From Pseudomonadota bacterium (GTDB lineage Bacteria > Myxococcota_A > Bradymonadia > Bradymonadales > GCA-2716585), in contig SYOX01000190.1 in the NCBI GenBank assembly GCA_005804885.1, positions 1 to 64,000 of the forward strand: DNA of 64,000 nt. Direction: 5' to 3'. The first letter of the stretch is position 1, and each line of letters starts with the position of its first letter. The notes below the pieces were generated by a model, which was given only the letters and a program-made list of their open reading frames with translations, was not told the DNA's origin and made no database searches. Below, piece after piece: positions 58,366 to 64,000 of this stretch. The translations under genes and the position numbers were made by a program.

Positions 58366-59052
58366 TCAGGCCGCCCGGTAGCCCACGCCGCGGATGGTCT
58401 CGATGTGCTTCCCGGAGGGGCCGAGCTTCTTGCGCAGGCGCATGATGTGGGCGTCGACGGTTCGGTCGAGGACCTCGGCGTCCTCGCCCCAGACGATGTT
58501 GAGCAGCTCCTCGCGGGAGTAGATCTGGCCGTCGCCCTGGATGAGCGTCGACAGGAGGTGGAACTCCGAGCGCGTCAGGGGCAGCTTGCCCCTGGCCGTG
58601 TGCGCCTGCCAGGAGTCGAGGTTGAGCTTGATGTCGCTCAGCCGGACGGTGTGCTCGGGGGCCTTGGCCTGGGTGCGTCGAAGGACGGCGCGGACCCTGA
58701 GCGGCAGCTCGCGCAGGCTGAAGGGCTTGATGACATAGTCGGAGGCCCCCAGTTCGAAGCCCACCACCCGGTCGATCTCGCTGTCGCAGGCGGTGGCCAT
58801 GATGATGGGGATCGAGGACAGCTCAGCGTCGGCCTTGAGGAGGCGGCATATCTCCTTGCCCGGGATGTCCGGGAGCATGAGATCGAGGAGGATCAGGTCC
58901 GGGGCGCGCTCGCGGATGGCGTCGAGCGCACTTCGGCCATTGCTGGCGGTGCGGACACGGAAGTGGTTCGCGGTCAGGTTGAAGGCGAGGAGCCGGGCGA
59001 GGTCTTGCTCGTCTTCGACGATGAGGACTTCGGGTTGCGGCGTTGGGACCAT
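58366..59052 (-). CDS. OmpR/PhoB-type response regulator
   Basis: Protein of 228 residues. The receiver (residues 8-120) has the acidic pair in VLIVEDEQ, phospho-acceptor Asp in ILLDLMLPD near 56, and Lys in VIKPFSLRELPLRVR. The C-terminal winged helix (135-228) has LPLTRSEFHLLSTL, YSREELLNIVWG, RTVDAHIMRLRKKLG and IETIRGVGYRA, typical of PhoB. No histidine kinase gene adjoins, so it is an orphan here. Start 59052 with GGAGAGAGAG upstream. Its stop faces the promoter region of the TonB2-type operon on the same strand, 154 bases upstream of that operon's start. Confidence 0.9.
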   Translation of the reverse strand: MVPTPQPEVLIVEDEQDLARLLAFNLTANHFRVRTASNGRSALDAIRERAPDLILLDLMLPDIPGKEICRLLKADAELSSIPIIMATACDSEIDRVVGFELGASDYVIKPFSLRELPLRVRAVLRRTQAKAPEHTVRLSDIKLNLDSWQAHTARGKLPLTRSEFHLLSTLIQGDGQIYSREELLNIVWGEDAEVLDRTVDAHIMRLRKKLGPSGKHIETIRGVGYRAA

Positions 59053-59373
59053 CGGAATCTCTCTCTCCCTGTCATCCAGGCGAGTCAGCCTCGCCGGGTG
59101 CCCTCTTATAGTGGAGTGTTGACACGCCCCTGTGATGGTTGTGTTAACGGCCCGTGATACCTCTGTGACAACCTTGAAACGCCGGGCGCCTCTCTCCAAC
59201 GACGCCCGCGGACCTCACCCACAAGCCGCGGCGCCTCGGGCGCGCTCAACGATCTGACAGGCTTGTCGAACCGCCGGCCTTGAAATCAGATCAGCGCCCA
59301 ACAGTTTATTTTGTGTTTGATATCAACAGGTTGGGCCGGTCGGTGAGGCTCCGGCGCCCTTTCCGTGATCGAT

Positions 59374-59454
59374 GACGCCGTCAGCACGATACATCGTCGG
59401 TATGAAGACGCCGTCGGCACGAGACGCCGTCGACACGAGACGCCGTCGGCACGA
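59374..59454. repeat. 16-bp repeats, four copies
   Basis: Unit GACGCCGTCGGCACGA at 59374-59389 (one change), 59407-59422, 59423-59438 (one change) and 59439-59454; the last three are head-to-tail. A closely related stretch (GACGCCGTCGGCAAGAT) is found inside family B copy 1, so the array may be an amplified edge of that family. Confidence 0.85.
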
Positions 59455-59460
59455 TAAATA

Positions 59461-59680
59461 GCCGCCCCAGGCTCGCGCCTGAGGCTACAGAGCAGGGATG
59501 CCCCTTCGGGTCTCTCGATAGGCTCTGGGCCAGCCCGCAGCATCGTGTCGCTCGACTCCAGGGCGTCAACCACGGGCGCCGCTTGTCTTGGGTGACACGA
59601 CGCCTGGAGGTTGACGCCCCGTCGTTAGCCCCGAAGGGGCGTCTCTGCCCTGTAGCCCCTGGCGCGAGCCCGGGGCGGCG
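59461..59680. repeat. Family B intergenic palindrome, copy 3
   Basis: The left arm starts GCCGCCCCAGGCTCGCGCC and contains GGCTACAG and GCCCCTTCGGG; the right arm ends TGTAGCCCCTGGCGCGAGCC then GGGGCGGC. The core shares GCAGCATCGTGTCGCTCG and CTTGTCTTGGGTGACAC with copy 2. Non-coding. Confidence 0.82.
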
Positions 59681-59945
59681 GTCTGGCTGTCGATCTCTGG
59701 CGCGGCGATCGGGCGACCCGGCGCGGTCTGTGTCTGCATTGGCGAGCGTCGCCCGGCATCGGCCTGGGGCGGCGATCGGGGGCGCGATCGGCGGCTCCAG
59801 ATCCAGGATACGGGCGGCTTGACGGCGACGATCGCGGCGCCAGGGTCGCGTCGGGCGCGGATCGCGATCAGGCGGGGTCGAGCAGCATCACGTCTGTTTC
59901 TTCAACGATGCAGGACACATAGCGGAAGTCGCGGAGGAGGGTGCG

Positions 59946-62171
59946 TCAATCCTCGCCGTGGACGAGCATGCCCTGGGCGCGCATCTCCATGCGGGCGGCG
60001 GTCTCCAGCAGGCGCTCGTCGAGGCGCTGGTCGCGGGCGGCGGCCAGGAAGGCGGCGCGCAGGACGGCGTTCTTGATGTGCCCGCCGGACAGGACGTGCT
60101 GCTCGGCGAGGTGAGCGAAGTTGATGGGGCCAAGGGGGAGGGTGTCGCTCTGGAGCATGGAGCGCCACAGGGCCTCGCGCTCGGGGGCGCCCGGCTTGGG
60201 GAAGGCGACGCGCAGCGAGAGGCGGCGGGCGAAGGCGTCGTCGATGGAGGCGCCGAAGTTGGTGGTCAGGATCACGACGCCGGTGAAGGCTTCGAGGCGT
60301 TGCAGGAGGTAGTTGACCTCCATGTTGGCGTAGCGATCGTTGGAGGACTTGACCTCGGTGCGCTTGGAGAAGAGGGCGTCGGCCTCGTCGAAGAGGAGCA
60401 TGGCCTGGGCGCGCTCGGCCTCATCGAAGACGCGCCCGAGGTTCTTCTCGGTCTCGCCGATGTAGCGGCTGACGATCCGCGACAGGTCGATCTGGTAGAG
60501 ATCCAGGCCGAGGTCGCTGGCGATGACCGAGGCGCTCATGGTCTTGCCCGTGCCAGGGGGGCCTTCGAAGAGCGCAGAGAGGCCGCGCGCGTCGCCAAAG
60601 CGCCGTCCGAGCCCCCACTGTTGGAGCACGCGGTCGCGGAAGCGGAAGCGGTGGACGAACTCCTGAAGCTGGAGCATGACCTCTTCCTGGAGGATGAGAT
60701 CCTGCCACGACCAGCCGCGCTCGACGAGGCTGGCGTTGTCGCCCAGGCGGTGGGCGATGCCTCGCTTGACCGCGGCCCGCAGGTCGTCGGGGTGGACCTG
60801 CAGATCGGGCTGGGCCGGGTCGCGGGCGGACTCGATGGCGTCGTGGATCTGGCCCGGGGTCAGGTGCCAGGTCGAGGCCAGCGTGTCGAGGTCGAGGGCC
60901 GGGTGTCGGATGGTGCGGGGCAGGACGAAGCGCCACAGGCTCAGCGCCGTGACGCCGTCGAGCGGGCAGGGGGCGTGCTCGATGGCGCGCATCGAGGGCA
61001 GCGAGGGGGCCGTCGTCGAGGGGTCGAGCACGAGCGCGACGGGGTGAGGGTGGCCGCGCAGGCCGACGGCCAGGGCGCGGGAGAGGCGGTCGCGGCGCGC
61101 GGCTCGCCGGCTTGGGGCCGAGGGGTCGTCGCCGTCGGGGTCGAGGGAGAGCAGGCGCTCCCAGCCGATCAAGGCGAGGTGCGCGTCCTGCATGAGCGCC
61201 TCGCGGCGGGCGATCCTGAGGTTGAGGGTGAGGCCGCCGGGGAGGTCGTGGAGGGCGTCGAGGTCGGCGCACAGGAGCGTGCGGCCGGCGCGGCGGGCGA
61301 TCTCCAGGGCGCGGCGCCGCCGGCCGATCCCCGCTGGGCCGCGCAGGACGATGAGGGGCGGCGGGGAGGAGGCGGCCTGCTCCAGCAGGCGAGCCCAGGG
61401 CTCGCGCTCGGGTTCGGGGAGGAAGAGGCGGTCTCGCTCTGGAGGGAGCTCGTGCAGGAGGGCGACGCACGCGCTCAGGTCGGGGTCCGGGACGAGCTCG
61501 CCGCGCAGGAAGCGGATCACGCGGTCGTCGACCAGGAGGGGCTGCGCGGCGTCGGGGAGGTCAGGGAAGGTGCGCTGGTTCACCAGGAGGCGGTAGCGGA
61601 CCAGCGGCGCGTCAGGGGACAGCAGGCGCGTCAGGGTCGGGGCCACGTCCGAGGTGGCCGCCAATTCTTGAAGCAGCGCCAGCGAGGGCCAGGTCTGGTG
61701 CGGGCGTCGGTGCAGCCTGGAGAAGAGGTCGCCCGCCTGCGGATCAAAGGCCGGCGCGGCGGCCAGCAACAGCAACAGCATCGCCTCAGGGTCGAGCCCG
61801 AAGCGCCGCTCCAGGATGCACAGCGGCAGGACGGCCTGGGGAACCTCGCCGAGCAAGCGGTCGACGCGCTCGGTGGCCTCGACGGCGCGAGCCTCGGCGG
61901 CCTCCAGCCCACGGGTGTAGGCGTAGACCTCCCTGACGACAGGCGACGCGGCGTCCTCGCCAGACCCCACGCCGTCCAGATCGGAGCGCAGGAAGGCGGC
62001 GTCGGGCTGGTCGGCGTCGAGCCCCTCGGAGCCCTGCTCGACGGGGCCGCCCGCGGCGCGGCCGAGGCCATCGGCGGCGATCTCCTGAAGGCGGACGTCG
62101 ATCAGCGCGCGCAGGCGCTCCAGCTCAAGGGCGAGGTGCCGCATGGGGAGGTTGACGAGGGGAGAGGGCAT
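59946..62171 (-). CDS. AAA+ ATPase with degenerate N-terminal ATPase-like module
   Basis: Protein of 741 residues. The C-terminal AAA+ module (about 500-741) has Walker A GPPGTGKT near 540, Walker [11 protein letters not shown] near 594, sensor-1 Asn in LTTNFG, and Arg-finger-like DDAFARRLS. An upstream region (about 250-400) has GPAGIGRR, a Walker-A-like loop lacking the Lys, so a dead first ATPase domain is likely. The N-terminal 200 residues are helical. This architecture is found in the ATPase of extracellular contractile injection systems (Afp15-like) and in stand-alone relatives; no sheath, tube or baseplate gene is in the window. It starts at 62171 (GGAG upstream) and is divergent from the peptidase gene. 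Confidence 0.87.
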   Translation of the reverse strand: MPSPLVNLPMRHLALELERLRALIDVRLQEIAADGLGRAAGGPVEQGSEGLDADQPDAAFLRSDLDGVGSGEDAASPVVREVYAYTRGLEAAEARAVEATERVDRLLGEVPQAVLPLCILERRFGLDPEAMLLLLLAAAPAFDPQAGDLFSRLHRRPHQTWPSLALLQELAATSDVAPTLTRLLSPDAPLVRYRLLVNQRTFPDLPDAAQPLLVDDRVIRFLRGELVPDPDLSACVALLHELPPERDRLFLPEPEREPWARLLEQAASSPPPLIVLRGPAGIGRRRRALEIARRAGRTLLCADLDALHDLPGGLTLNLRIARREALMQDAHLALIGWERLLSLDPDGDDPSAPSRRAARRDRLSRALAVGLRGHPHPVALVLDPSTTAPSLPSMRAIEHAPCPLDGVTALSLWRFVLPRTIRHPALDLDTLASTWHLTPGQIHDAIESARDPAQPDLQVHPDDLRAAVKRGIAHRLGDNASLVERGWSWQDLILQEEVMLQLQEFVHRFRFRDRVLQQWGLGRRFGDARGLSALFEGPPGTGKTMSASVIASDLGLDLYQIDLSRIVSRYIGETEKNLGRVFDEAERAQAMLLFDEADALFSKRTEVKSSNDRYANMEVNYLLQRLEAFTGVVILTTNFGASIDDAFARRLSLRVAFPKPGAPEREALWRSMLQSDTLPLGPINFAHLAEQHVLSGGHIKNAVLRAAFLAAARDQRLDERLLETAARMEMRAQGMLVHGED

Positions 62172-62381
62172 CGAGGCTCCTTCAGGGCAGGCAAGTTCGC
62201 GCGAGGTGCAGCGGCCAGGGCGCGCAGGCCGTCAGGCGGAGGCCGCTGTCGGGCGTCTGTCGAGCATTTTTTAAGGGCGCGTCGACGTTGCCACCATCTC
62301 AAGACAACGATATCATTTCAACCGGCTGGGGGATCTTTGGCCCCTCGAAATGACGAGGGAGATACCGAGGTCGGGGCGCAG

Positions 62382-63551
62382 ATGAGCATTTTTTCGCGTT
62401 CAAGGGAACGCAGGGCGAGGGCCGACGAGGGCGAACGCAGCGGCGGCGGGGAAGCGCCGTTGGCGACGGGGACCGTCGTCGTCGGCACCACCGACAGCCT
62501 CACCTTGCGCTCGGCGCCTGGGATGAGCGGCCAGTCGGTCGCGGCCTTGCCAGACGGCGAGCGGGTGCAGCTGCTCGGCACGCAGGGCAACTGGTTCCAC
62601 GTCCGCACCGGCCAGGGCGAGGGGTGGGTCTTCAGCAAGTACATCGCGCTGCGGGCCGTGCCGGTGGAGGGGGCGGGAGAGCAGCGCCAGAGCAGCCAGC
62701 GCCAGTCGACGCAGACGCCGGAGCCGACGCCAGAGCCTGCGCCGGAGGCGCCGAAGCGCAAGGGCTTCTTGAGCCGCCTCTTCGGGCGCGACGACAAGGA
62801 CGCGTCGCCGGGCGGCGCCTCGGACGACAAGGCCGGCCAGCACGATCGCGCGCCGCAGGGCCTGCCGAAGGAGCTTCGCAGGCTCCTGTCGCGCAGCGAC
62901 CTGAGCGCCCAGCAAGTCCAGCAGGCGCGCGCCATGATCGAGGAGCTTCCGGCCGATCAGAAGGCCGGGGCCTTCCAGGCGCTCCAGGCCGCCACGCCCT
63001 ACCTCAACCAGCTCAACAACGACGAGATGGGGCCGCGCCACACCAGCGACAAGGAGATGCGCAATCTCGGGCCGATCTCCTGCAACCTGACCGCGCTGTC
63101 GATGTGCCTCCAGGTGCTCGGGGTGCCCAACCCCGATCCGAGCACGACCTACCCGCTGGCGCTGGAGCACATCCGCCAGAAGCACTTCCCGAAGATGGAC
63201 CGCAAGGAGTACAACACCTGGGCGCGGATCTCCCAGAAGCTCGGCGCCAACGTGATCCACATCCACCAGGGCGACGCGAAGCTGCGCCGCCAGTTCTGGC
63301 TCGGCGCGCCCAAGAAGGCCTTGCAGTCGGGCCAGGGGGTGCTGGTGAGCATCATCGGGCACATCGTCCGGGTCCAGGAGATCACCGAGCACGGCATCAT
63401 CGTCGACGACACCTACGGGGCCTCCAAGCTCCTGCCCGGGATGAGCAGCAACAACTACCAGTTCCAGGACTACGACGGCAACGACAACCTCTGGCCCTGG
63501 GCCGACGTCGAGGCCCACGGCTTCCGCTACGTCGGCAAGGTCGTCAAGTAG
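62382..63551 (+). CDS. SH3b plus C39-like papain-fold peptidase
   Basis: Protein of 389 residues without a signal peptide. Residues 29-90 form a bacterial SH3 domain (GTTDSLTLRSAPGMSGQSVAAL...WFHVRTGQGEGWVFSKYI), often a cell-wall binder. A Pro/Glu and Lys/Asp linker (95-165) leads to a helical segment and then a C39-like papain fold: catalytic Cys in GPISCNLTALSM near 233, His in IIGHIVRVQEI near 326, Asp in IVDDTYGASKL near 341. Likely cleaves peptides or peptidoglycan stems. Lack of a signal and the AAA+ neighbour suggest a non-Sec route or a contractile-system cargo; that is speculation. Start 62382; the very long frame upstream is antisense to the ATPase. Confidence 0.85.
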   Translation: MSIFSRSRERRARADEGERSGGGEAPLATGTVVVGTTDSLTLRSAPGMSGQSVAALPDGERVQLLGTQGNWFHVRTGQGEGWVFSKYIALRAVPVEGAGEQRQSSQRQSTQTPEPTPEPAPEAPKRKGFLSRLFGRDDKDASPGGASDDKAGQHDRAPQGLPKELRRLLSRSDLSAQQVQQARAMIEELPADQKAGAFQALQAATPYLNQLNNDEMGPRHTSDKEMRNLGPISCNLTALSMCLQVLGVPNPDPSTTYPLALEHIRQKHFPKMDRKEYNTWARISQKLGANVIHIHQGDAKLRRQFWLGAPKKALQSGQGVLVSIIGHIVRVQEITEHGIIVDDTYGASKLLPGMSSNNYQFQDYDGNDNLWPWADVEAHGFRYVGKVVK

Positions 63552-63864
63552 GGGTGCGCGTCGAGGCCGCCGGCTTGGGCAGGCGGGTCCAGGGGTAGTC
63601 GGCGCCGCCGGGCTCGCCGCCGGCCTTCCAGACGACATAGCGCGCCTTCAAGCAGGAGGCGCAGGGCCGGAAGCCCGCCGCGATCGCGGCCGCCTCGTCG
63701 GCGAAGAAGACCCTTGACTTCTGGTAGGTGCCCTGGGCGACGTAGCGAAGCGCCGTGGGGCAGTCCAGGCGCCCGTAGATCTTCTGGCTGCGGTTGCCGC
63801 CGAGCGTGCCCGGCGTCTGGCTCTGCGTGAACCCGCCCGCTCCAAACAATGTGTAGGTCTTCAT
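63544..63864 (-). CDS. Small protein with Ada-type metal-binding domain
   Basis: Protein of 106 residues. The segment KIYGRLDCPTALRYVAQGTYQKSRVFFADEAAAIAAGFRPCASC reproduces the Zn-binding domain of Ada: one Cys in GRLDC and a terminal CxxC in RPCASC, with the AAGFRPC hallmark. In Ada this module repairs DNA phosphotriesters; here it stands alone, so a methyl-acceptor or structural role is open. Its 3' end overlaps the peptidase gene by eight bases (convergent). The start at 63864 has only a weak ribosome-binding site. Confidence 0.72.
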   Translation of the reverse strand: MKTYTLFGAGGFTQSQTPGTLGGNRSQKIYGRLDCPTALRYVAQGTYQKSRVFFADEAAAIAAGFRPCASCLKARYVVWKAGGEPGGADYPWTRLPKPAASTRTPT

Positions 63865-64000
63865 CTGGGGACCGCGTCAAGTGTCTGTCGTTGCAGGGAT
63901 TGTTGGGTTTGCAGGACCCACGCCGCCGACGGGTTTGTCGGACCCTGATCAGGTCCGGCTGCACCGCGCGGCTACGATCATGCCAACGGCGTCTCATGCC
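63865..64000. other. Right edge of the window
   Basis: Upstream region of the Ada-domain gene; no complete gene or repeat from families A or B is visible before the window ends. Confidence 0.5.

Larger units (their letters stand above)
59053..59945. other. 893-bp gene-free region with repeats
   Basis: Between the response regulator and AAA+ genes. 59053-59300 is an A+T-richer likely promoter zone for the regulator. Then come four 16-bp repeats (59374-59454) and family B copy 3 (59461-59680). 59681-59945 is GC-rich and holds no recognisable gene. Short frames across the repeats (such as 59286-59573) are translated repeat DNA, not genes. Confidence 0.6.

Noticed and set aside
59374-59454. CRISPR array
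   Set aside because: Units are 16 bp and mostly head-to-tail without spacers of regular length; no cas gene.
59958-62381. Plus-strand frame extending the SH3/C39-like peptidase upstream by about 800 codons
   Set aside because: It is antisense to the AAA+ ATPase; the protein-like part begins at ATG 62382.

Overview
The window is very GC-rich bacterial chromosome. I place it in the Myxococcota (the former delta-proteobacteria around myxobacteria and Bradymonadales). The reasons are the very large secreted proteins with thrombospondin type 3 repeats, the MopE-like Cys-Asp repeats, C-termini made of one transmembrane helix plus arginines, many lipoproteins with acidic Pro/Glu linkers, leucine-rich-repeat paralogues and a copper monooxygenase carrying a c-type heme site. 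No rRNA, phage, insertion sequence or CRISPR array was seen. The species cannot be told from the sequence alone.

Layout. 0.1-7 kb: DsbA-like lipoprotein, a PilZ-like/J-like/TPR protein, a membrane protein, a crotonase-transporter pair behind a TetR-type palindrome, and a GH25 lysozyme. 7-17 kb: a 2338-residue surface lipoprotein, a small pre-peptidase-domain lipoprotein and a vWA/MopE lipoprotein. 17-31 kb: LRR protein, acyl-CoA ligase, stand-alone YqaJ-like nuclease, substrate-binding lipoprotein, DUF4328-like membrane protein, esterase, DRB0094-type RNA ligase, a second LRR protein and the heme/copper monooxygenase. 31-41 kb: small housekeeping and hypothetical genes (SRPBCC, cytochrome c5, SDR, PP2C phosphatase, DUF423, DUF2237, DUF486). 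41.18-41.70 kb: an RNA locus with tRNA-Val(GAC), a strong terminator and an unusual tRNA-shaped RNA. 41.7-48.7 kb: serine hydrolase, L7/L12-CTD-like protein, NamZ-type muramidase, YheT-type hydrolase, glutaredoxin. 48.7-59 kb: an eight-gene, tightly coupled TonB2-type operon (surface lipoprotein, DUF3450 protein, TtpC-like ExbB, ExbB, ExbD, TonB, TPR protein, TonB-dependent receptor) next to an OmpR/PhoB-type regulator. 59.9-63.9 kb: AAA+ ATPase divergent from an SH3/papain-like peptidase, then a small Ada-type metal-binding protein.

Most striking observation. At 41298-41449 (minus strand) the two halves of a tRNA occur in swapped order: the 3' half (anticodon-stem strand, T-arm, acceptor) comes first and the 5' half (acceptor, D-arm, anticodon-stem strand) follows. 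The acceptor is closed by a short loop and the anticodon stem is prolonged by three further nested helices. This is either a circularly permuted tRNA gene or a tRNA-mimicking RNA of the bacterial Y RNA (YrlA) type. It sits directly in front of tRNA-Val, and about 14 kb from an RNA ligase gene.

Second observation. The intergenic space is populated by two families of long imperfect palindromes without coding capacity. Family A has four copies near 20.5, 23.5, 33.3 and 38.0 kb; the copy at 33.3 kb has perfect 56-bp terminal arms. Family B has three copies near 18.6, 45.1 and 59.6 kb. They account for most of the non-coding stretches longer than 300 bases. Two genes (ending at 32396 and 44927) also carry a diverged duplicate of their own 3' end about 70 bp downstream.
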